Assembly: GCF_015706575.1 (NCBI RefSeq)
Contig: NW_024037074.1
Location: 1,984,001-2,048,000, forward strand
DNA from: Patiria miniata
Lineage: Eukaryota; Echinodermata; Asteroidea; Valvatida; Asterinidae
Length of the DNA stretch: 64,000 nucleotides
Direction of reading: 5' to 3'
The stretch's first letter is position 1. Every line of letters begins with the position of its first letter. Below the pieces are notes generated by a model, which was given only the letters and a program-made list of their open reading frames with translations, was not told the origin of the DNA and searched no databases. Of this stretch, positions 30,861-42,059 are shown in pieces. The position numbers and the translations under genes are program-made.

Positions 30861-32975
30861 GATGCATTAGAGATGGATTGGAGATGGATTGGAGATGGAT
30901 TGGAGATGGATTGGAGATGGATTGCAGATGGATTGCAGATGGATTGGGGATAAATTGGAGATGGAGTGGAGATGGATTGGAGCAGGATCGGAAAGGGATT
31001 AGAGAGCGTTAAGGAGGGATTGGAGAGGGATTTGAAAGGGATTGGAGATGGATTGGAGATGAATTGGAGAGGAATTGGAGAGGGATTGGAGAGAGATCGG
31101 AGATGGATTGGAGATGGATTGGAGATGGAGTGGGGATAAATTGGAGATGGATTGGGGATAAATTGGAGATGGGTTGCAGTTGGATTGGGGATAAATTGGA
31201 GATGGAGTTGAGATGGAGTGAAGATGGATTGGAGATGGATTGGGGATAAATTGGAGATGGGTTGGATAGAGATTGGAGATGGCTTGGAGATGGATTGGAG
31301 ATGGATTAGAGATAGATTGGACATTGATTGGGGATAAATTGGAGATGGAGTGGAGATGGAGTGGAGATGGATTGGGGATAAATTGGAGATGGGTTGCAGT
31401 TGGATTGGGGATAAATTGGAGATGGATTGAAGATGCATTGAGGATGCATTGGAGATGGATTGAGAGATACATTGGAGATGATTTGGAGATGGATTGGAGA
31501 TGGATTGGAGATGGAGTGGAGATGGATTGGGGATAAATTGGAGATGGGTTGCAGTTGGATTGGGGATAAATTGGAGATGGATTGGAGATGGATTGGAGAT
31601 GGATTGGAGATGGATTGGAGATGGATTGGAGATGGATTGGAGAGGGATTGGAGCGGGATTGGAGAGGGATTGGGGATGGATTGGAGAGGGATCGGAGAGG
31701 GATTGGAGAGGGATTGGAGATGGATTGGGGATAAATTGGAGATGGATTGGGGATAAATTGGAGATGGGTTGGATAGAGATTGGAGATGGATTGGAGATGG
31801 ATTGGAGATGGATTAGAGATAGATTGGAGATTGATTGGGGATAAATTGGAGATGGAGTGGAGATGGAGTGGAGATGGATTGGGGATAAATTGGAGATGGG
31901 TTGCAGTTGGATTGGGGATAAATTGGAGATGGATTGAAGATGCATTGAAGATGCATTGGAGATGGATTGAGAGATACATTGGAGATGATTTGGAGATGGA
32001 TTGGAGATGGATTGGAGATGGATTGGAGATGGATTGGAGAGGGATTGGGGATAAATTGGAGATGGATTGGAGATGGATTGGAGATGGATTGGAGATGGAT
32101 TGGAGAGGGATTGGAGCGGGATTGGAGAGGGATTTGGGATAAATTGGAGATGGATTGGAGAGGGATTGGAGAGGGATTGGGGATGGATTGGAGAGGGATT
32201 GGAGAGGGATTGGAGATCTTTTGGGGATAGATTGGCGAGGGATTGGAGATGGATTGGATAGAGATTGGAGATGGATTGGAGATGGATTGGAGATGGATTG
32301 GAGATCGATTGGAGATGGATTTGAGAGTGATTGGAGATGGATTGGAGATGGATTGGAGATAGATTGGAGATGGATTGGGGATAAATTGGAGATGGGTTGC
32401 AGTTGGATTGGGGATAAATTGGAGATGGAGTTGAGATGGAGTGGAGATGGAGTGGAGATGGATTGGAGAGGGATTGGAGAGGGATTGGAGAGAGATTGGA
32501 GATGGATTGGAGATGGATTGGGGATAAATTGGAGATGGAGTTGAGATGGAGTGGAGATGGAGTGGAGATGGATTGGAGAGGGATTGGAGAGGGATTGGAG
32601 AGAGATTGGAGATGGATTGGAGATGGATTGGGGATAAATTGGAGATGGAGTTGAGGATAAATTGGAGATGGAGTTGAGATGGAGTGGAGATGGAGTGGAG
32701 ATGGATTGGAGAGGGATTGGAGAGAGATTGGGGATGGGTTGCAGTTGGATTGGGGATAAATTGGAGATGGAGTGGAGATGGAGTGGAGATGGATTGGAGA
32801 TGGATTGGAGAGGGATTGGAGAGGGATTGGAGATGGGTTGCAGTTGGATTGGGGATAAATTGGAGATGGAGTGGAGATGGAGTGAAGATGGATTGGAGAG
32901 GGATTGGAGAGGGATTGGAGAGAGATTGGAGATGGATTGGAGATGGAGTGGAGATGGAGTGGAGATGGAGTGGAG

Positions 32976-33837
32976 TCCACGACTTGCGCAATAATTTGTG
33001 GAGTAATTTGCGCAATCATTTTAAGTGGCGTAAGTTGTGGCATAGCGACTGAAAATGGCATATTTCACCAGCAAATTGGGACTGTCGTGGAGCCCATTAA
33101 TGCACAACTTTTCAAGGTAGATACAAGACATTCATAAACATTATGTTTGAAGTAAACAAATTTCTAATTTTTAGAGTTGCCGATCGATTCCGAAGAAAGT
33201 CAGACAAAATAATCATACAGTCTTCATAAACGAACAAATTAACACACAAACAGACGTCGTAAATGCTGCTTTTATCCTCGTCCAAGATGTTTAAAATTAT
33301 TTAAAACGTTACGCAGCTACGCCAAGTTTCGTGAAATCGATGATAAGTTTATTGCGCAGCTGCGCAACAAATTTGTTGCGTATAAAGTCTTACGCATGGC
33401 GCATCACTTTTTTGTGAAATCGGCAGCTGCAGTTTTAGCTTAGGGTAGCAGCTCAACAAATCATCATGTCTCTCTGTTAGTCCGTTAGTCTGTTAGTTAG
33501 TAACAAACACTGACATTGTCTATTGGTCCAACATATTTTGACCGATTTCAACCAAACCTTAAAAGTCAAAAGTATCAGGAGCCTAGCCCCAGCAACATGT
33601 CACATGACCAACTTGGGTCAAAGGTTATCCTGGGGTCCAGGACAAAATTGGTCAAATTTCAAAGGAGCTCAAATGGCAAAAGTAGTCATCAACATGTTGG
33701 CCTTGGTCAAACATTAAAAATGACTTCGACATCAGACCTAAAGCTATGGGGCCAAAGATTAAAATCAGGCAAACACAAATGTGTTGGCCTGAAGCTTCTG
33801 AGATCCGTTCAAGCTTGTTCCACTGCAAAACTTTTTC
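32976..33837. other. Flank with GCGCAA-rich sequence
   Basis: No gene seen. TTGCGCAA-type words recur (32,983-33,020, 33,351-33,367, the latter a perfect TTGCGCAGCTGCGCAA palindrome), suggesting remains of a TIR element. The part from 33,450 looks like another dispersed repeat. Confidence 0.4.
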
Positions 33838-34170
33838 AAAAAAGTGCCTTTGAAACAGATTTTGAGGTTTTTATTTGATGAAGGCGTACGACGCTTCACG
33901 TTTTTAAACATTTCTGTGAAAGTGCCAAGTCATGAGCAATACAGTGATGTCATGAGCTGGATCTTCAGTGTCACTGCTGATTGGGAACAAAAAGTTACAA
34001 AAAAGTTTTGTTCAAGGTTGATGTGACTATTTTGTTCATTTAGCATGAGGCACAGAGTCAGTGCGATACTTTAATGCACAAACTGCTATGTGTACTTAAT
34101 GCAAAGAAGCTAAAGTTCATAAATTATTTAGAAAATCCCAAAGCTGTAAATGTTACATCCTAAAGCGATA
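33838..34170 (+). repeat. Second copy of the GPCR 3' flank
   Basis: Diverged duplicate of about 10,590-10,900, in the same order and orientation relative to the GPCR copy and the TRMT2A exon. It marks the right part of the segmental duplication. Confidence 0.7.
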
Positions 34171-34441
34171 TCACAGCAATATTAGAAATAATGATTAAAG
34201 TGTACATGGAACAAGTGCACTGGAAGAAAAAAAGATTACAAGTATCTAGTTGTCTACCATTACTTTAATATCGACACGAGGCTAGGATATTTGCATGTTT
34301 TTTTGTGAAATTCATCCAATGGCCTTTAAATTATGCAAATAATTATGAAATCCTAACCATGGAGCACAATATGAACTCTCAAAGAGCACAAACTGTATGA
34401 TTATCGTTATCGAGGGTTTAGTGCTTAGAGAGCAAACTCAC

Positions 34442-34591
34442 CGCAAATCCAAAATATCTTGGGAGGTTTTGGATCTCAATCTTGAAGATCTCTGAGGTGA
34501 AATGCTGTTGCGTCAGATAGTGATAAGGATCTGTTTTGGCAGCGCCAGTCACTGGTACGTCAGAGGTGCTGGTGGAAATGTGGGTCAAGAC
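34442..34591 (-). CDS. TRMT2A: TRMT2A N-terminal exon
   Basis: Acceptor TTTGTCCATCAG, donor GTGAGT; 150 bases, 50 codons, phase 0 at both ends, no lesion. It reads VLTHISTSTSDVPVTG, then TDPYHYLTQQHFTSEIFKIE and IQNLPRYFGFA. FTSEIFK-x-x-IQN-x-PR is the start of the RRM domain in TRMT2A (human FTSEIFKLELQNVPRHASF, from memory). This is the more intact of two copies and lies at the right end for a gene whose later exons are at 21.8-15.4 kb. The start codon would be in an exon further up, not identified. Confidence 0.8.
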
Positions 34592-35148
34592 CTGATGGAC
34601 AAAAAGGAACAAATTAAAAGACCAACTCCTACCGGAAGAAAATAAGTTTACTTTGATTTTTTTAAGCATGAGATATTTGTAAGTTTAATTATGAGTTTCC
34701 AAGTGAGATACTGCACAACAAAAACAGTTCACAATAACAACCAGATTGATCAATAAATTTCAAATTTTGAATAAGGAGCATTCCAAAGTTGTCTTAATAA
34801 TACATGTAGTCTCAACACTGTAAATTTTAATTGAAAAATCAATGCTACAAAATATGAATGTATTTGTAAAGTTAGAGATAAACCTGTACAAATTTAAATT
34901 TGGTTGGTTCCCCAAAATGACCAATTTCTACAGTTCATGTAAGCTGGTATTTTTTTTTGTATGCGTAATTAAAAACTACCAAATACATATATGTACAAGT
35001 AATGCTTTGTTCAATCACCAGTCTGGTATTTGAGCTCGGGGTATGGTTCTCTGATGCTTGATACTTTGTTGATGCCTCATAATATTTTGATATTTTTATT
35101 TCCCTTTTTGTAATGGCTTTGTATTAATCAATCAAAGAATGAATGGCT
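34592..35148. other. Stretch without recognisable gene
   Basis: A-T rich; no exon or repeat signature that I can support. Confidence 0.4.
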
Positions 35149-35165
35149 TTGTAAACTTGGATTCA

Positions 35166-35763
35166 CAAGGCCGCGGGCTGACGGCTCTGGTCAAGTCCGT
35201 AGCTCGGCACCTCGGGTCAAGGCATGGTCGATGACTCGGGCCAGTCCGTAGGACGACACCCTGGCGCAAGGCCGTGGGCCGACGACTCGAGCAAGTCCGT
35301 GGGACGACACCCCGGCGAAAGGCCGTGAGCCGATGGACGACTCGGGCCCGTTCCGAGGGCCGGCACCTCGGGGGTTTGCCGTGGGCCGCCGACTCGGGCC
35401 AATTCCGTGGGCCGCCACTAACTCGGAGCATGGCCGTGGGCTAAAGACTCAGGCCAATTCCGTGGGTCCGCACCATTGGGTCAAGGCCTTGGGGTCATCA
35501 ACTCGGGTCAAGTGTTCAAGTGTTCAAGTTGCACAAGGCCGCGGGTTGACGGCTCTGGTCAAGTCCGTAGCTTGGCACCTCGGGTCAAGGCATGGTCGAT
35601 GACTCGGGCCAGTCCATAGGACGACACCCCGGCGCAAGGCCGTGGGCCGCCACCTCCACGGAGCATGGCCGTTGGCTAAAGACTCAGGCCAATTCAGTGG
35701 GTCCACACCATTGGGTCAAGGCCTCGGGGTCATCAACTCGGGTCAAGTGTTCAAGTCTTCAAG
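35166..35763. repeat. GC-rich repeat block between 17-bp direct repeats
   Basis: A 598-bp block far richer in G and C than its surroundings, made of short variants of GACTCGGGCCA-TCCGTGGG and of a larger doubled half (35,168-35,520 and 35,538-35,760). TTGTAAACTTGGATTCA stands exactly at both edges (35,149-35,165 and 35,764-35,780), like a target duplication. No coding frame looks real. Confidence 0.75.
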
Positions 35764-35780
35764 TTGTAAACTTGGATTCA

Positions 35781-37115
35781 TTCATCAGAATTTGACAAGT
35801 TTGACAGTTCAACAAGGTGCAAATTTTTACGAAATTGAAACAATGAAACCGTCTTGCAGCAAATTAAGTCATTTGGCCAAAAGTATCAAGTTTTGCAACT
35901 GGGCAATTCCACGAAAAAAGAGGAAACTGTATGAAATCTTCCGAACTACAAGCATCACAACGTCAAACGTGGCGTCAAATTAAAAGGTGCATATCAAGAT
36001 CTTTCATTTGAGTGGTGTGCCGATGAGATGAACTGTAGTGAGTGATTTTTGGACAAAAAACTGGATTTTTGGTGGTCATTTTGGCACTTTGTTTTAACAT
36101 GCAAAATGTGACTGTTATTGAGAGTTTTTGTGCTTAAGGCAGAGACAAAGGTTCATATATTATAAGAACAGAGTTTCATTACGTTGCAGTTCATCAAACT
36201 CAGATTTTATGCCGTGTTAGAAACCATGAAGATGAAGTAACATGAGTGACATAACCTGAGTGATGGTACCTCCCTGAAATCTAATGTCCCTAACTTCTAA
36301 AACACACACTTATTTGATTTGCGAAATGATAGTATGCGCATGCGTACAAATGCAAGTACCGTACCCCCCGCGACGCGCTCCGAGCGAACCGAAAATCAAC
36401 AATCAACCATAATGCCTGCACATTTCAAGTGTCAGGTTGGCTCACTGCGGAAAAGGCATATATTCTTCATAATTTTGGCCAAAAAACCAACAGAATCCAG
36501 CGATGTTTGCTCTACGCACATTACGTTAGTATGTCATGAGGTACAAAACGGAGTTTAGGGGCAAACTGTGAAGCAGTTCTGTGAAAAATGTCTGTGTTTT
36601 GATGGACATTTTTGTACTTACAATCTTGCGGAGTTCTGTGTCTATGAGGCTCAGCTCACGCGGAGCATCATAGTTCTAGGAGTACAAAAGTCAGATTTGA
36701 ACAGAACTCGTAAAAATAGAGGTGTCCTACAGATAAGGATTACCATATGTTCTCAATGTCACCAACTAGTTGGGGTGGTCGGAAAAAAATTCCATACTGG
36801 GCCACCACTCAGAGCTCCTGCACAAAGTCTATGGGCCATGACAGAACACATATTACAGTCGTTTTCCTAGTTCCAGATAGCAAACATCCTTTAGGCTGCT
36901 TTCAGCTCAATTACTCCACGAATTCAAGTGACAGTGGTTCAATAGTTTACCTTGAGTGATGGAGATACGACATTAATAATTTTCCGAATTTAGGCTGTTT
37001 TTATTTTGGCTTTACGACGTCAAAAGTACTAATGTCACTTTTCCTAGTTCCAGATTGGTTCAATCTGTTCCGAATGGATCCAAAAATCCTTTGCGTTTAA
37101 AAAATAGAATCACAC
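35781..37115. other. Stretch without recognisable gene
   Basis: Open frames of up to about 110 codons are present without motifs or splice context. Nothing else recognised. Confidence 0.4.
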
Positions 37116-37463
37116 GAATGGTTCTGAAAAGAACCAGAGGTATCACTCGACATTCCGGTCAGTATGCTCTGACCATCTTCAGGAGAGTGCCTAAACTCTA
37201 AGAAAGTGAATACTTAAGTAGCAAAAGGTGAAATCAATGAAGTGTGAAGTTGCATCCTGTGAGGATGCCAAGTAGAGGGGATCCTAGAGCAAGCTTGGTG
37301 CCCACTGGAGTGGGACAGTAGGGTTGCGGTGTCAGTAGAGGGAGGACCTAGGGTATAGGAGACCCTTCAGTCTTATGGTAGCTGAGGACCTAGGGTATAG
37401 GAGACCCATCAGTCTAAGTCGGAACGTCGAGTTTATACCTCTGGTTCTTTTCAGAACCATTCT
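37116..37463. mobile_element. MITE-like element with stem-loop ends
   Basis: The left end GAATGGTTCTGAAAAGAACC with AGAGGTAT and CGACATTCCG is matched in inverted form by CGGAACGTCGAG ... ATACCTCTGGTTCTTTTCAG at the right. Each end therefore carries its own hairpin (37,120-37,135 and 37,443-37,458). The interior has a tandem GAGGACCTAGGGTATAGGAG. Confidence 0.7.
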
Positions 37464-38630
37464 CCTAGTTGAGAAATTATTCGCACATGGTGTTTCCGCA
37501 AACCTTTCATTACTTAATATCTCCACCTCAAATTTTACTTAAGAATCACACAAGCGAATCAATTTTTTTCAGCCAGAACTTACCAAATTAAGCATATTTT
37601 CTGATAAAGTATTATTTCATTTTCCCAAAATAGTTCATTCAAGAGAATTCCACCAAATTTAACAAAGAGAAAAACGTAAATGATTTTGAAACGTTTGTCT
37701 GCAGCGCAACGGCACGAACTCACGCACAGACCGAATTTATTTTGACACAGCACACAGAATACGTCACACAAAATCCATTAATGCGCATGTAGTTGGGTCA
37801 TAAGGGACGAACAGGTACACACGTAAACATTCGATGGAAGAGTTTATACGACTTTAGTGTATAAACAAAATATTCAAAATCACACAGTTCGAGTGATGTA
37901 CCGAGGAGAACATTTTTTGTCGGTTCGCTGCAGCAGCTCCCACGAGTTTCTACAAACCATCCAAACAAGTCAAAGTGCAAGTCGAAAATCTGGCAGAAAT
38001 TACTCTTCTTAAGATTTTATCGAAAAGATCTTCGTTTATCAAGAAGCTTACATTTACCTTTTTAAAATGCACTTCGTCAGAAAAAAATATTGGACTCCAA
38101 TTTGGAGACTAATCCAAAAAAAGGTAGGTTTTTATTTGAAGCTATCTGGAACTACTGTAGGAAAAATCCAGAATTTTTGCACTCCTTAATAGTGTTTTTC
38201 CATCAGATTTACAACTTTTGGTTCTTTTCAGGTCATATTAGTGGCCCAGTATGGACATTTTTCCTTTTTTAACTAAGCATCTCAAACTTTTCACGAACAC
38301 ACACGACGAAACATCATAACAAGTTACGCTATAAACGCAGTGCGTCTACGGCTACTTCTGCAGTACATTTCACTAAATAAAATAATGCAGATTTCACCAA
38401 TAGCTATTAAAAACAACCAAATTAATGTTACCTTTAATGAAAACAAACTTGTAGTACTGATACTGACGTAATACTAATAAATAAGAAAGTTTTCAGCCAC
38501 TCAGACCAGAGTCAGAAGAATACGGGTAGCGGCAGATTTACACGAGTCGCGTGTTTATGTTGTTGTTGAATGCTGCCCTCATGTGTCGCTCGATTGGCAG
38601 CATGCAAGCTGTTTCGAAACCTCGGTCTAT
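37464..38630. other. Stretch without recognisable gene
   Basis: No exon, RNA gene or repeat that I can support. Confidence 0.4.
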
Positions 38631-39108
38631 AGGGTGCATACCTGCAAATAAACTCCCATAGACACTAGTGCTAAATGCCCATACTTCAAAATTCTTTTAA
38701 AAATACTCAAAACTCTCACAGGTATTCAAGCTGCACAGAAAAATGATGATCAATGTGTCATCTTTCATTTTCTTTTCAATTTATGGTGGGTTGACCATTG
38801 ACTTTTCGAGATATTTTCACGCAAAGAAGACGACCCCTATTTTCCCCAAAGCGGAAAAGTAGCCATCTTGAAAAACGATCCCTCCACAACATGGCAAAAT
38901 AGCGCCACTTTCGAGCCCAATAGCATCCAAAATGCTCAGAATTGAAAGCCCCAAGTCCGGGCCAGAGGTTCACTACCATATCTCTTCAATTCCCCAATTT
39001 TACGGCGCTCAGAACTCTCTAATATAGAATAACTCTCTAATATAGAATATTTTGAGGGTATAACTTTTATTCATGAGCTTGGCGGATCGATTTACCGGTA
39101 TGCACCCT
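38631..39108. mobile_element. TIR element, about 480 bp
   Basis: AGGGTGCATACCTGCAAAT on the left and, in complement, AGGGTGCATACCGGTAAAT on the right (2 mismatches in 19) bound a non-coding segment. MITE-like. Confidence 0.65.
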
Positions 39109-39382
39109 TCATCGCAGACTCGCAGATTCATCATTGATCTGGCATCCGTCTTTTTTTTTTTACGAGACGCATACGTCTCCCGTAACGGAAGCCTAATAAC
39201 ACCTATTGTCTCTTCTTATTAGACAACTCACGCTTTCTGAGTAGCTGTGTGGAAATTTCATAATCTTCAAATTATTATAACAGACGAAGCCGTAGCTGGC
39301 TTCGAATTTTGGAAAAACCCTTTAAACCACTTTTTTTCCTGGAGGGCGCTGTTTACGCTGAAAACTAGTTTTTCCTCTTACT

Positions 39383-39904
39383 TAAGGGGAAGATACAACA
39401 TTTGCAAACATCAAAAAATGAAATGATAAAATTATCACGAAATACCTTACTGGATTGTTAAGGAATGACAGTCTGAAGCATCCTGTAAAATCGTGGCTCC
39501 TGGTGTGCTGACATTTTCAAGAAACACTGTATTTTTCCAACACTGGTCAGCCGACCAGCGTTGGAGAAAACTGGATTTTTTCAAAAACTGCTCCTAATTT
39601 TTTATATTTAGTTATTCCGCATTTTCTTTGCAGTTGATTACACACCTGTAAAGGGGTACAAGCCAGCTACACCGATTCTCTGAACTTACAATTCCCCCCA
39701 GTCTATAAATTGCTCCGTTTCATCTTAAGTGGAGTCAGGGAATCAGACTACAAGAACATGATTGGGTTTCTTGGTTTTTCCAGCATCTACAACCCCAAAA
39801 CGTGAAATAAGTCAGTTTAACAATATTTGCTATACCATACTAAGCCTCCAAATCCATTTATTTCTGAAAATTGCAGCAAAAGCAAATGTTGTACATTCCT
39901 TTAA
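39383..39904. mobile_element. TTAA-ended MITE-like transposon, copy 2
   Basis: Second copy of the 2,068-2,609 element, alignable end to end (for example ATACAACATTTGCAAACATC and GGAGTCAGGGAA-CAGACTAC), again with TTAA at both edges. Confidence 0.7.
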
Positions 39905-41329
39905 TATTTTCCCCCAGAATGTATTTATGTGATTATTCAAGGCAAAGGAGTTATTGAACATGGCTATTCATATGGTAGGTACCCAAGAGATTCTGAAAAA
40001 TTATTTATATTTTTTAGTAGGACACCTCGTCGTAAAAATAAATATAAAAAAAAATAAAAAAATTAAATCGCCCAGTTTCCGGACACTTCACAATACTGAA
40101 TGGCTGCTGCTCGCTATGGCTAGTGCTAAGAGGCTTTTTCGGAAAGATTCCCATATCTGGCCATCACTAATGTTTTCCTTCAACGACTTATCAGCCATCA
40201 GAAAGTGATAATAATAATATGTCCTAAAAAGGGCGATCGTGAATTGAAGGGTCCGGTTCCTATAAGGGAACATTCCCCTTTAAAAATTATTAGACCTACC
40301 AAACTAGTTGGCGACATTCTCAATCAACAGGTATGTCATAGATAGAGGGCAGGGTTTTTTTTTTAGGGAAAAACATGCGACCAGAAAATCAAGATGGCGA
40401 TCATCATGCGATGTACCGTGAGCACGCACGGTGTGCTGAATCGCAAGGCACAAACCGCGCAGGAAAATCATGTTTTCTACCCCTAGAATCTGTTCAGAAT
40501 TGCAAAATGGGTCTCACTAGAATGAATTGAGAAAAGTCTGTTTTGATTGTAAAGGTGATTTTTGAGCAAAAAAAACATATTTTTGACTCTAATTCAATCA
40601 AAATAAAACAGGGGCCCTTCACTTCACGATCAACCTTAAAAGTCAAATTTAGCAGGGAATTTATTGGGGTATTTACTGAGAAAACACACATTTTCAGACC
40701 AGTCTCATTCTGCACAGGATGACATTGACAAGTGGCCGGATACGGGAATCTTTCCATTCCAAAAAGAACATGCTTAGGGGGAGTTAGGGTCCTGCTTTTT
40801 GAAGAAAAAAAAGGAAGCGGGAGGCCCTTGTTTCTCTGTCCTCCAAAATGGTCGCCCGACAGGGCTATTTTTTAAGATGGCTGCCATTTGGGTTTTTTTT
40901 AAAATGGCTGCCATTAAATTCAGAAAATTACATACCAGCTTTATATCGAAATGTGTTTATAGCTCCATGATGCAACAGATACAATGCAAGAGGCCAAAAT
41001 TTAAAAAAAAAATGGTTAAAAAAAGAGAGAAAAAAAATAAAAGGAGCGAAAGGAGGCAGCCTCCAAAAAGGAAGCAGGCAGAGACGCTTAATATGTTTTT
41101 GTTTTTAATTTTTTTATTTGGCCTAATTTGTTCCCCCCCTCCACTTTGAAAATTTCTGTGAAGGTTTTGATTGAGTAGAAAATGAGGGTTTTTTTACTGA
41201 TTTTATCGGCATTGCTGTTTTATACATTTACATATTTTTTTTACATTTTGTACATCATACATATAAATTTGATTGTTGACATTTTTTCTCAATTGTTTTT
41301 TTTTTTGCAACTGTGGGCGCATCCATCAG
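39905..41329. other. Upstream or intron region of the zinc-knuckle gene
   Basis: Earlier exons of the plus-strand gene should lie in or before this stretch; I could not identify one. An A-rich, Lys-rich open frame at 40,799-41,149 is low complexity and not convincing. Confidence 0.35.
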
Positions 41330-41518
41330 TGCGGATGAAAGGCGCTGAGGCAGACTGGACGCCCATACAATGCACAGACAGGGAGTGTAGCCACTCCTTG
41401 ATGAAGGCTCCGCATCTGCACTGTCCATTCTGCTCCCAGGACAGTCTCTTCACTGATGAGATTCTCCTCAAGGCGCACTACAGGGTTAAGCACGTGGATA
41501 AAGGCATCAACTTTGGGG
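41330..41518 (+). CDS. Zinc-knuckle protein, exon with C-x-x-C / H-x4-H
   Basis: Bounded by a T-rich acceptor ending ATCCATCAG and a GTGAGT donor (41,519). It reads RMKGAEADWTPIQCTD, RECSHSLMKAPHLHCPFC and SQDSLFTDEILLKAHYRVKH, then VDKGINFG. CPFC ... H-x-x-x-x-H fits a C2H2-type finger, and the earlier C-x-x-x-x-C may add a second metal site. Such folds usually mean a nuclear, DNA-binding protein. I do not recognise the family with certainty. The exon ends in phase 1, which does not fit the phase-0 start of the exon at 44,035, so at least one exon between them is missing or unseen. Confidence 0.6.
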
Positions 41519-42059
41519 GTGAGTTTGCATTTGGGAACAAGACCAAGCGCTCGCATACTTGTGACTGGATCCCCAGAAATAAGTCTTAGGTTTTGAAAGG
41601 AAAATGTTTTCACTTTCTCTTCACAAGTCATGCTACAAGATGACTTGTGGTCCATGTTTGTGAAAATGTTTGTGAGTGAATTAAGATAAGTTGAAGGTAG
41701 TGGACAGCAGGACAAGATAGTGGCATTTGTGGAAGTTTTATGAAATTGACAGATACCTGGGCTGGTTATTCTTAGCAGATACCAGTGTTTGATAGACTCA
41801 ATTGTCACAGGCCATGCCCAAGCGCCGGCTGTGTCTCAGGAAAAACTTTGCATCCGGCCTGCCTGAACAAGAGTCCTAACTCAGGTCAATAGCTTACTTG
41901 TGCCTCTTACAGCAAGAGAACCATATAAAAAGATCCATAGTTCTTTTTTTTTCAAAGTGCATATGGCTGTCAGCTTTTGTCAAAATTGCCAAACCAATCC
42001 TCTACTGTATTCCTCCCCAGATCTTAAAATGTTGCGGTGTTGAAGATCCTGCATCGTCC

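Larger units (their letters stand above)
28581..32975. repeat. 11-bp minisatellite block, about 4.4 kb
   Basis: Built from GATTGGAGATG and variants (GATTGGGGATA, AATTGGAGATG, GAGTGGAGATG, GATTGGAGAGG). Eleven is not a multiple of three, so every frame reads an 11-residue repeat and long open frames arise on both strands (up to 737 codons on the minus strand); these are artefacts. Larger units repeat too: blocks starting near 28,469, 29,349, 30,185 and 30,747 each begin with the same GPCR-tail segment. Confidence 0.95.

Noticed and set aside
30848-33061. Open frame of 737 codons on the minus strand and many overlapping ones (SPIHLQSISNP or MDWRWIGDGLE type repeats).
   Set aside because: Product of an 11-bp tandem repeat that is open in all frames on both strands; no start context, no domain, and frames overlap freely.
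35132-35795. Frames in the GC-rich block, on both strands.
   Set aside because: Reading of a GC-rich tandem repeat; no start or domain evidence.
40799-41149. Lys-rich frame upstream of the zinc-knuckle exon.
   Set aside because: A-rich low-complexity DNA; repeated KMAA phrases come from a short duplicated CAAGATGGCTGCCATT-type word.
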